This document shows, in pieces, positions 55,405 through 64,000 of a DNA stretch of 64,000 bases. Location: the NCBI GenBank assembly GCA_030490835.1, contig CM059971.1, positions 46,114,012 through 46,178,011 of the forward strand, written 5' to 3'. The DNA comes from Annona cherimola (taxonomy: Eukaryota > Streptophyta > Magnoliopsida > Magnoliales > Annonaceae). The notes beneath the pieces are model-generated. The model worked only from the letters and a program-made list of their open reading frames with translations. It ran no database searches and was not told the DNA's origin. Every line of letters begins with the position of its first letter. The stretch's first letter is position 1. The position numbers and the translations under genes are program-made.

Positions 55405-57243
55405 TCATCTTTTTGGTACCCATTTTATGGGTCCATTTGGGTTAGTAAAATAATTCAATCTTCGTTGCTCTACCTTAGAAAGCCCAAATCTCGTGTTCCT
55501 TGGAACCCAAACTAATCTTGCACCATGGTCATATAATTTCTTGAAGTTACATTTATAGGATTTATGACCCATTTTGTTACAGAAATTGCAAGCCATTGGT
55601 AATCTAGGAGTAGGCCTCCAAGTATATTTTGGTTCAAATGTTGGCCTTTTAGTCCACACAACATTTTTCCTTTGTGGCTTGAATGTAGGTGCAATATTTG
55701 TTTGATATTTTCCATGTGTTGGCACATTTGATTTCCCACTTTCTTTTTGCTCAAATGTATTGTATCCAAGACCTCTTTTGTTTGTTTGGGAGGTCATGTT
55801 CAGAAACATCTTTACACTTTCTCCTGGATTAGAGAACTTTGCTAATGATTCATTTAAGGATTTGTTCTCCTTTTTCAGTTTTTCTACTTCTTTCAACAAT
55901 GATTCATTTTCTTCTTTCAATTTTGTTGACATTTCAGCTAGTTTTCCATTTTCAATGATAACAATGTTACATTGTTTTCTTTTTAATGTCAACTTGTTTC
56001 CTAGCTTTTTGATTTCCCCATACAATGAATCATATGCAATTTGTAGTTCATCTAATTCGGCACATTTGAGACAATCATGAAAAGAAGAATAACTTGATTG
56101 AGAATAAGGTTTGGAAGTTACCTCTTCACTTTCTGTGTATTTTGTTGAGGTAGATTGATCTTCCAAAACTTCCGTCGTGTTCAAGCATAGCAGTTCTTCT
56201 TCTTGTTCGATTTGTGCTACGCAGCATATTCTTGCACAGTTGGCCGCATCGTTATCGTCGGTTGAAGAGCTGCATGTTGATGACGTCTCCTTATTGACGT
56301 ACATGCCTCTTCCCTTTTGATATCTTCTGCCTTCATGATTTTCCTTTGGCCTTTCCTCCGGTGTAGGACATTGGGTTTGCATATGTCCTACGCCCCCGCA
56401 TCTATAGCATTTGATTGGTTCTTCCTCTTTCTCTCTGGAATTTCTGTCTTTGAAATTTCTGAAATTTCCGCCTTTTCTCACAAATTTTCTGAATTGTTTT
56501 GTGAGTAGGGCCATCTTGTCATCGTTTTGAGAGGATGAGGTGTCATCCGTGTCTTGTGTAGCTTTTAAGGCAATTGCTCTTTTGCCTTTGTGTTGATCCT
56601 CATTCCTTTTCTTAATTAGCTCATGTGACATGAGTGAGCTAATAAGATTTTCAAGCTTCAATGTGTTGAGGTCTTTGGCTTCTTCAATTGCCGTTATCTT
56701 TGGAGTCCATGAATCCGGTAGAGCTCTCAATATCTTCATAACCTGCTCGGATTCAGAAATAGCTTTTCCAAGACCCTTTAGAGCATTAGTAATTTTAGAA
56801 AATCTCGCAAACATTTCAGAAATATTTTCAGTATCTAGCATTCTGAAATTTTCAAACTCTCCAATCAAAATGTTTCTCCTAGTCCCTTGGACTTGGGAGG
56901 TTCCTTCATAAATAGATGTTAGAGTATCCCATATCTCTTTTGCAGTCAAACAAGAAGATACTCTATCATACTCCGAAGCCGTAAGAGCACAAAATAAAGA
57001 ATTCATTGCCTTGGCATTGCTCTTGACGATTCTAACTTCCTCTTCGGTCCATTTGGAAGCTTTGTCATCGGTAGGCAAAATCACACCATCTTGGATAGCA
57101 ATCCAAGAATCCATATTGGTAGCCATGATGAGTTGCTTCATACGAAGCTTCCAATAGCCAAAGTTGTTCCCATCAAACAAGGGTGGCCTTGTGAATGATT
57201 GGCCTTCAGCAAAAGCAGGAACGGAAGTGGATTGGGATGCCAT
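55405..57243 (-). CDS. Copia-2 Gag, 612 aa, intact
   Basis: The frame is open with the ATG at 57243, 35 bases after the primer-binding site. The first 210 residues are almost the same as Copia-1 Gag, including [16 protein letters not shown] and [14 protein letters not shown]. The zinc knuckle reads CYRCGGVGHMQTQC and the C-terminal finger [14 protein letters not shown]. The middle, coiled-coil-like region is a little longer than in Copia-1. Gag makes the cytoplasmic particle and packages RNA. It is the only intact gene of this element, which fits a non-autonomous element that still contributes or requires its own capsid. The stop TGA is followed by a pol remnant in the +1 frame, as in Copia-1. 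Confidence 0.95.
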   Translation of the reverse strand: MASQSTSVPAFAEGQSFTRPPLFDGNNFGYWKLRMKQLIMATNMDSWIAIQDGVILPTDDKASKWTEEEVRIVKSNAKAMNSLFCALTASEYDRVSSCLTAKEIWDTLTSIYEGTSQVQGTRRNILIGEFENFRMLDTENISEMFARFSKITNALKGLGKAISESEQVMKILRALPDSWTPKITAIEEAKDLNTLKLENLISSLMSHELIKKRNEDQHKGKRAIALKATQDTDDTSSSQNDDKMALLTKQFRKFVRKGGNFRNFKDRNSREKEEEPIKCYRCGGVGHMQTQCPTPEERPKENHEGRRYQKGRGMYVNKETSSTCSSSTDDNDAANCARICCVAQIEQEEELLCLNTTEVLEDQSTSTKYTESEEVTSKPYSQSSYSSFHDCLKCAELDELQIAYDSLYGEIKKLGNKLTLKRKQCNIVIIENGKLAEMSTKLKEENESLLKEVEKLKKENKSLNESLAKFSNPGESVKMFLNMTSQTNKRGLGYNTFEQKESGKSNVPTHGKYQTNIAPTFKPQRKNVVWTKRPTFEPKYTWRPTPRLPMACNFCNKMGHKSYKCNFKKLYDHGARLVWVPRNTRFGLSKVEQRRLNYFTNPNGPIKWVPKR

Positions 57244-57277
57244 AAGGTTGGATCTCTTTGGTTCAATTCAAAGACCT

Positions 57278-57289
57278 GCTCTGATACCA
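57278..57289 (-). other. Primer-binding site of Copia-2
   Basis: On the minus strand TGGTATCAGAGC begins two bases after the 5' LTR end. Confidence 0.95.
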
Positions 57290-57291
57290 CT

Positions 57292-59332
57292 TGTTGGGTC
57301 CCGAATAGATGGCAAAACCCAAGAGGGGAGGGGTGAATTGGGTTCTTAAAAATTTCTTTGGTAACTTAAAAACTTAACCCCTTGTAGAATTAATCCCCTT
57401 GAATGAAGAAACTGAATGGAAAGCAAAGTAATAAAGAGAGCAGAAATAAAAGCAAGTAGACAAGGATTTTATAGTGGTTCGGGCAACCTCCCTACTCCAC
57501 TCTTCCAAGCTCACACTCCTTGTGACTTGGGTTCCACTATTGTATTCCGCGAATACAACTAGAGCCTCTTGCTCTCTTCTAGATTCTAGCTCTAGGGGGC
57601 ATATACAACCAGAGCCTCTTGCTCTCTTCTAGATTCTAGCTCTAGGGGGCATATACAACCAGAGCCTCTTGCTCTCTTCTAGATTCTAGCTCTAGGGGGC
57701 ATCAACAACTAGAGCCTCTTGCTCTCTTCTAGATTCCAGCTCTAGGGGGCATCAACAACTAGCACAAGTAGGTGATGAGTCACACTCCAATCACACACTA
57801 CTTTGCTACCACTTGATCTTAGCTACGCAAGCTAAATCAAGTTCAACACAAACAAGTAAACAATAAAAGTAAACTACACTTTACAGGTGTGTAGAAACGA
57901 TTTAGCGCAGGGAAGAACTTGTAGATGATGGCTTTGAGTTTTCTGAATGTAGCTCTTGCAACTTGAAGCACAATTCTTCCTCCTTGAGTGATTTGATCTC
58001 TTTGAAGCTCTTATGGATATGAGTTATGCTCACTTAATGGTCCTCTTATCTTCCTTCGTTCACAATGGGTTGTATTTATGAGTTTGGAGGGAATCCGAAC
58101 GTTAGAAGGTTGGTGGCGTGCATTTAATGCGCCAACGTTCGAAAATAAATCCGACCGTTGCGACCCAAGTCGCATGTGGAGTCGACTTCGGGTGCGACTT
58201 CACCCAAGTCGCTGATGGAGTCGACTTCGGGTGCGACTTCGCAGACTCCGGTCTTCAGTTTTCAACGTTGGAAGTTTTTCCTCGATTGAAGTCGATCATG
58301 AAGTCGACTTGGCTTTGCGACTTCACCCAAGTCGCAGTCTGGAGTCGTCTTGACTTCGCGACTTCACTTCCTGTAGCGACTTCAAGTTCCAGGTTGAGTC
58401 GACTTGGCTTCAGACTTGACCCAAGTCGCAGGTGGAGTCGACTTGGGGTGCGACTTCACCTCGGCAGTTGATTTTCTGAATTTGGAACTTGGAATTCTTC
58501 ATTTTCCTTTTGGATTAATGTCTTCTCTTCTGCTTGCTTGGCTTTAATCTTAGTTTAGCTTGAATCTTTGAAGAGCCTGCTTGCTTTGGAGTTTGTTCTT
58601 GAAGACTTGACTATTTGAAGCATGCTTGATGTCTTTGCCTTTGATTTGTTCTAGATCTTGAATCCTTGAACTTTGATAGGCTTGTTTTGATCTTGATCAT
58701 GCTTGAAGCTCTTAAGCCTAGAGTGAAGAAGTCCTTTGAATGATTTGGAACCTTTGGAAGCTTTGACTTTGATTCATCTTGAACTTTGCAACTTATTTGG
58801 ATTTTCTCTAAACTTGATTTGATCTTGGTTTGCATTTAAACTTGAAACCAAGTTTTGAACTTGCATCTTTGATCATGGAAAGAAGCTAGCTTTCCCATCC
58901 TTGAGCCTTGAATTCTTCAAGTCGCACTTCGGGGTCGACTTCGTTCGCAACTTCACCCAAGTCGCACATGGAGTCGACTTGGCCTGCGACTTGGCAGCTC
59001 CGTGTCCCAATTTTCAACTCTGGAAGAAATTGCACGACTGAAGTCGATAGCGAGGTCGACTTCGTCTGCGACTTGGCTACCCAAGTCGCATGTGGAGTCG
59101 ACTTGACCCGCGACTTCACTTGGTCTTCTTCCCATTTCAGCTCTGGACGTTCTGCATGTTTGAAGTCGATCTTGGAGTCGACTTGGGGATCGACTTGGCC
59201 TTCCTAACTTGATTTTCTTCAAATGTATATTCCTTAAACATTTCACAAACTTGTTAGTAGCCAAGACATACTCAAATTGATTTGTTAATCATCAAAATAT
59301 AGATTTAGCTAGTTTTCCTCATGTTTCCAACA
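57292..59332 (-). repeat. 5' LTR of Copia-2, 2041 bp
   Basis: It is identical to the 3' LTR at an offset of 6360 bases. The active promoter would be the TATA-like box at 58080-58072 (minus strand), downstream of the GTCGAC clusters at 59202-58918 and 58460-58155. Confidence 0.95.
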
Positions 59333-60832
59333 GTTTATACATCTAATTATCCCTTAACTAATTCATTAATTTATCATAAAAATGACAAAAATGACAGCAA
59401 CAGCAGCACATCCTGCACGTCCAAATGCCCCATAAGCTGTCCACTTTTTCGCTCTCCTTTTCAGCTATATTTTATAATTTTTATTGCTGGATATTGACAT
59501 GATGGAATGCATATCTTTATGTCCTTGCATCTCAGCTGCATTTACACATATTTTAAAATTTCAAAATTCAAAAAAAATCAGCATAGTAGCCCCTTGGACG
59601 TCCCCTTGTGCCATATTGCCTATGCTCTCTTTTGAGCATTTTGTAGCTCCATCATAGGGTGTATTCATTGCTGGATTTTCTGTGGATATTTGCATTTTAT
59701 ATTAATGCATAAAATGCCTTAGAAATGGGCTGCACTTGACACCTCAACTCCCATTAAAGGCAGGCAATTATGTCAAGTACTCTAGCATTAAATGCAAGGT
59801 ACTCTTGAGGTGCATTAGTCAACCAAGTTCACCTTTTTCAATGCAGATATTTTCCCAACATTTCAAGCTTAATCTAAGCCATCCAAAATAAACATCTCAT
59901 AATTTCATTCGACCGTTTCAAATTTCATCTCAATCCGATTTTCCTAACTCCCGTTATAGCCGTTTAAAGTTAACGGTTGAAATTGAAATATGATCAATAA
60001 ATCATAACATTCATTTCATCAAGAATTTTCATAACCCATTAATTCCATAATGCTAAGCCCAGCATCATTAATTTCCATTTCAAATTTCACTTGAATTCGT
60101 CTTACAGGCATTGAGTTATGAATTTTCTAGTGTTTTTCCACTTAACTTATCAATTATCACACCCATGTTCATTATTCATTTTAAATAAATTAAAATGATT
60201 TTCCGTGATGTATTTGCACATTTAAATTAACAACAATGTGCTCTAATCCCATTGTCTCATTTTAGCTCAAAATGATTAATCATATCATTATTGCTAATTC
60301 ATAACCCTAATTGTAATATTAGTAAAAATCACATAAAACCTTCATAATTTAATAATTCACATATAAATATCATATACATGATTACTACATACATATGGGT
60401 TCTACATGAGTTAGGGTTTCACACTTTAGGCTCAACCTTATGTGTGGATTGAATTAATGCAAATGTGATGAGATTAAGATGATAATTATTTATTTTTAAT
60501 CTCACACTCTAAGGTTATTTTCAAAGGATTGTAACTTGACATAGAAAAGTCAGTTTGAGATGAAACTTGAAACGATTGAATAAAATTATGAAATCTATGT
60601 TATGAAAGGATTGGATTAAGCTAATTACCATGGTAATATGCTTAATTGAAAAAAGTGCATAACTTTGACTTTGTGCACCCTAGAGTACCATAACATTTAT
60701 TAAAAAATAATTGATTTAAATGACTTGGTTTAACGCTATGAGAGGTGTGAAATTGTGGAACTCCAAATTTTATGATCATGTATGAAACCCTAAGTTCATG
60801 AACCCTAGGTAATATATTGACTTTTATATGAA

Positions 60833-61123
60833 GGGTGTGTTTGGTTGGAGGTAAAACTTTTGGTGAAAAGTTTTTGGAGTAGAAGTTGTCAAATCAATAA
60901 AAAATGATGTGATATAATAGGAGTAATGATAAGGAGTAAAGAGAATAAAGTTAAAATAGATAGATTAGTTGTATGAGTAGTTGTGTAGAAATGATTGAAA
61001 AGTAGGGTAGTTTGTATAGAAAAATGTGAAAAAATAATTAAAAAATAGAGTAGTTATGGAGATTGAAAAGTTTTAGATTGAAAAGTTTTAGTTGACACTT
61101 TTTTACCCCAAACAAACGCACCC
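60833..61123 (+). mobile_element. 291-bp MITE, PIF/Harbinger (Tourist)-like
   Basis: The ends GGGTGTGTTTGGTTGGAGG and ...CAAACAAACGCACCC form an inverted repeat of about 24 bases with few mismatches. The 3-bp flank gaa is duplicated (60830-60832 and 61124-61126). The interior is AT-rich with no ORF. GGGTGTGTTTGG-type ends and 3-bp duplications fit Tourist-like elements, although gaa differs from the usual TWA. It lies in LTR C. Strand is arbitrary. Confidence 0.8.
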
Positions 61124-62559
61124 GAAATAAATATATGATTTCCGTAATATATGGAATTTAAGAATCAAATAATTAATTATGAAATATAATTCCAAATGAA
61201 TAGTAAATGTGAATAGTGGAACGTGAATAGTAACCATGTGGTTAAGATAAAGTGATAAGTTAATCTCTTTGGATTAACTTAATCACAAAAGACGAAAAAT
61301 GAAGCTTCCCACAAAAGGACAAAATGGGAGTAGAGACAAAAAGGGGACTTAATTGGAATTTACAAAGGTTACATTTGAAATTTATAAGAAAATGAAGGGT
61401 AATTTATGATTTCATAAATATTAGATATGAAAATGAATTTTTACAAATTGTTCGGGAAGGAATTTCAAAATTCTTAACTGTACAAATTGAAACTGTTTAA
61501 ATTTATGGACCTTATGGAAAAATAAAAATATATGGAAAATTTTTGGCGAATTAGGGTCCTAATTAAGAGATTATATTCATCCATACTATTCTCATTAAAT
61601 CTAATCATGTATAACTCGGATTGACATGAGAATTTGACAGGAAGTATTAAATTGTATGATTTTTAATCTAGACAGAATAGATTATGAAAAATAAGTGACG
61701 TCCAGTGGATATTTTGTTATTTTGTATAATTATTTAGTTAATTAATATCTTAAGGTGTATAAGGCCATTTGAGATGACATTTTAAGGATAACTTGATCAT
61801 AAGGTAACTTAGATGATCAACGGTGGAATTTTGAAAATTGTGATTAAAAATATTATTATCATAATTAATGTTATGAATTAGCTTCAAAAGATCATAAGTT
61901 GGTCTATAATGATTATTTCAAGATGTAAATTTTTATGGGTTATAAAGAATTATTTAGAATAATTATGAAAATTTCCAAATTCACATTTGAAATGTAGGTG
62001 AATTTTGTGGAGACATATATATCTCCATTTTTAATAATTAAATAAAAATAGGTACACAACTCTGATTAAGGTGAAATTTTAAGGCCAAGCTTAAATTAAT
62101 ATGCCCAAATTAATGAAGGAATAAAATTTTAGAAAACATGTCTCCAAAATTTTAAAAAGAGATTTTTTATCCAAATATGAATTAGCTAATTAAAATAAAA
62201 TAGAATTTTTTTCAAAATTCTGAAAGGTGCATTTTGTGAGCAATTGTATATATATTAATAAGAAAAATTTTCATAATATATAAGTGTGAATATAGGCAGT
62301 TATGATTTAATTTATTAATGTTGGAATTTACTGTAAAAAAAAAACAAAAACAAGAAGAATGGTGCTGGCATGGACGGTGCATATGATACGTGGGCAGATG
62401 TACTTTAATCAACGCTGATAAATAATAACAAAAGAGAGAAGCAACACGTTAAAAGGGTAGCTGTATATAATTGCTGGATTTTTCAACGCCTGTAGTATAG
62501 TTAAACGGTGGACTTAGGTTTGGTTAAATTAAACCATGATAAAATCGCTTAATGGAATG

Positions 62560-62567
62560 TATAAAAG
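62560..62567 (+). promoter_or_regulatory. TATA box of LTR C
   Basis: TATAAAAG lies upstream of a stretch with GGACGGGCAGCAGC and a purine-rich segment, at the place where the other giant LTRs have their promoter. Confidence 0.5.
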
Positions 62568-63747
62568 GGGTTGCTGGGCACTATTGTTGCAATGCATTGC
62601 TGGACGTTAAATAAAGGGGCAGTGGCATTTTGGACGGGCAGCAGCATTTAAAAGAATTTTTTTTTTGCAAGCCAAGCACCAAGCAACGGTACAAGCAATC
62701 TATTCAACAGGTTTCTTTTTATTTGATGTCCAAATATTCTTTTCTGAAATGCTGCTCGTTATTTGATTTTCTATTAAAGCTGTTAATAAACATAACTTTT
62801 ATTTAAGTATTCTACCAATGGTAAATTAATATGATGAATAAATTTCTGGATGCATGATTTAAATACCGAATTCAAGCAGATTTTAATATTAGCATGATTT
62901 TCATATTATTTAATTAATACAGCATGATTTTCATTAATTCAGCATGGTTTGACCGTGATTTGAATTAACTCAGTATAATTCAGTTTGATTCATCATTAAA
63001 TAAATAAGATTTCAAGTACTGAAATAATTAATAAGTGAGTATGTGCATACAACGTCCAAACAGATTTATGCAACCTATTGAACGTTAGTTATATGATAAA
63101 TATGTTTCTTGATAAAATTGGACGTTTAAAAATAGATCTTGATTTTTAATCATGTTTAATTGATGGATTGAAAATGATAAAAGGAGAAATAAGGATTAAT
63201 GTCAAAACAGATTTTTATTACTCTTATAATATTGATTTGTGAATAATGAAGTGATGGGTGTATGTGAACGTTCAAAATATATCATTTTGATAATCAAATG
63301 GTTCATGAAATGAGAGGTATGAATTAACGCCTAAAAAGATTTTAAATTTTGTTAAAATCATGATTAATGTATGGCTTGAAAGTGTTGGGTATAAGTGACA
63401 CTTAAAACAGATTTTTATTTCTGTGATATTGAATTAGTAAATTAAAATGATAAAAATGATAGGTATGAAAACATGTTCAAAATAGATTTTTAAATCTGTA
63501 TAAACCATGTTTAATATATGGTTTTGGATGATAAAGGATGTGTATGATTAATGTCAAAACCGATTTTATTCTCCTACATAATCATGTTTAATTAGTGATT
63601 TATAGATGATGGAAGGATGGTTAGTATTAGCCAAACATGTAAATGTGATTAGGAGATAGTTGTATGAGATGAAACATACATAAGTTAGAAAAATAAGTTC
63701 AATGACCAAGCATGGAATGTTATAAATAGTCCTTTTCATTTGTACAG

Positions 63748-63790
63748 AAAAATGAAAGGAAAAAGTGGAAGGTACAAGTTGACTACGCAG
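63748..63790 (+). other. Putative 43-nt micro-exon within LTR C
   Basis: It is preceded by TTTTCATTTGTACAG and followed by GTAAGCAAGC. It begins AAAAATGAAAGG and ends TACGCAG. Confidence 0.4.
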
Positions 63791-64000
63791 GTAAGCAAGC
63801 AAACCTTTTGAAAATACAATTTTATACAACCTTACTCTGCAATCTTAAATTGTTTTCAAAATTGCTTTGTTAGAAGCAAATTCTTTTAATGTTGAAAAAT
63901 ATTGAAATGCAAATGTTGAAAAGGTTGTGTTGGAAAGAAAATAAGGTTTTAAAATGGTATTTAAAATAAATGTTTTAAAATAGTTTTGTTACAAGGTTTT

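Larger units (their letters stand above)
50932..59332 (-). mobile_element. Copia-2: defective Sirevirus-like Ty1/copia element, 8401 bp, minus strand
   Basis: Two 2041-bp LTRs (50932-52972 and 57292-59332) are identical by line-by-line reading, and the duplication gttta flanks the element (50927-50931, 59333-59337). On the minus strand the order is 5' LTR, primer-binding site, open gag, broken pol and polypurine tracts. Integrase and most of protease are deleted and there is no ORF3. The identical LTRs indicate a very recent insertion, so its enzymes must have come from a relative. The LTR is related to that of Copia-1 in layout and end sequence but differs in length and detail. Confidence 0.93.
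48047..60423 (-). repeat. Solo LTR D (minus strand), about 3.97 kb net, interrupted by Copia-2
   Basis: Read on the minus strand it starts TGTGAAACCC (60423) and ends GGGCGCCACA (48047). The duplication cttta flanks it on both sides, and there is no internal region. Minus-strand landmarks are GGGGCCCAC (about 50711-50703), TTATAG, a GTATAC donor-like site (50494), a micro-exon (49149-49106), a hairpin block (48480-48850) and the terminal hairpin. Its net length is close to that of solo LTR E (3996 bp). Confidence 0.9.
47684..64000 (+). repeat. Giant Ty3/gypsy-type LTR C, running off the window, with nested insertions
   Basis: It starts TGTAATACCCAAACCC and resembles the LTR at 13972. Solo LTR D interrupts it (duplication cttta at 48042-48046 and 60424-60428), and the rest runs 60429-64000 without reaching its end. 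A MITE is inserted at 60833. A TATAAAAG box (62560-62567) and a micro-exon with a CAG/GTAAGCAAGC donor (63748-63790) are present. No clear GTAAGT donor was found for its first exon. Its middle part (61140-62500) is AT-rich and diverged from the other copies. Confidence 0.7.

Noticed and set aside
61140..62500. A separate gene or unrelated insertion between the MITE and the LTR C promoter
   Set aside because: The stretch is AT-rich and diverged, without ORFs or terminal repeats. It occupies the place expected for LTR sequence, so no separate feature is claimed.

Overview
The window is nuclear plant DNA (angiosperm type; I cannot name the species) and consists entirely, as far as I can see, of LTR retrotransposons, their solo LTRs and one MITE. 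No host gene, complete tRNA, rRNA or bacterial-type feature was recognised. The evidence is reverse-transcriptase, integrase and gag motifs, primer-binding sites matching the initiator Met tRNA 3' end, polypurine tracts, paired LTRs, and matching 5-bp target duplications around five insertions.

Layout. 1-305 is the tail of a gag-only Ty3/gypsy-type element and 319-5944 is its 3' LTR. 5945-9403 is the right part of a related LTR. 9404-13958 is a decayed Ty3/gypsy (chromovirus, Tekay/Del-like) gag-pol. 13972-20090 is one large LTR, with a truncated LTR nested near its end, and it serves two internal regions: the gag-pol on its left and a gag-only internal region (20091-22946, element A) on its right. 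The 3' LTR of A (22947-23020 and 46180-47683) is split by element B (23021-46179, TSD gaagt). B is a second gag-only copy, itself interrupted by a solo LTR (E, 27718-31713, TSD gaaag) and by a complete Sirevirus-like Ty1/copia element (Copia-1, 33126-44035, TSD gatta). From 47684 another giant LTR (C) runs off the right edge. It contains a minus-strand solo LTR (D, 48047-60423, TSD cttta), which contains a minus-strand copia element (Copia-2, 50932-59332, TSD gttta), and a 291-bp Harbinger/Tourist-like MITE (60833-61123).

How the parts relate. Copia-1 has open gag, pol and a third downstream ORF, and LTRs with a single visible difference, so it is young and potentially autonomous. Copia-2 has identical 2041-bp LTRs and an open gag, but its pol lacks the rest of protease and all of integrase, has lost the protease aspartate, and carries a nonsense codon and a frameshift. 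It must have moved recently using proteins supplied by a relative. Gypsy copies A and B likewise keep only gag, with the same pol-less layout, so they look like an established non-autonomous lineage.

The most unusual signals are: (1) a 39-47-nt purine-rich segment bounded by a 3' splice-like AG and a perfect CAG/GTAAG-type donor in eight giant-LTR copies, suggesting a spliced leader encoded inside the LTR; (2) a fragment resembling the 5' half of initiator Met tRNA near the 3' end of three gag-only elements; (3) arrays of a palindromic GTCGAC-centred repeat in the U3 of both copia families and again between pol and ORF3; (4) a series of conserved short hairpins in the downstream part of the giant LTRs.
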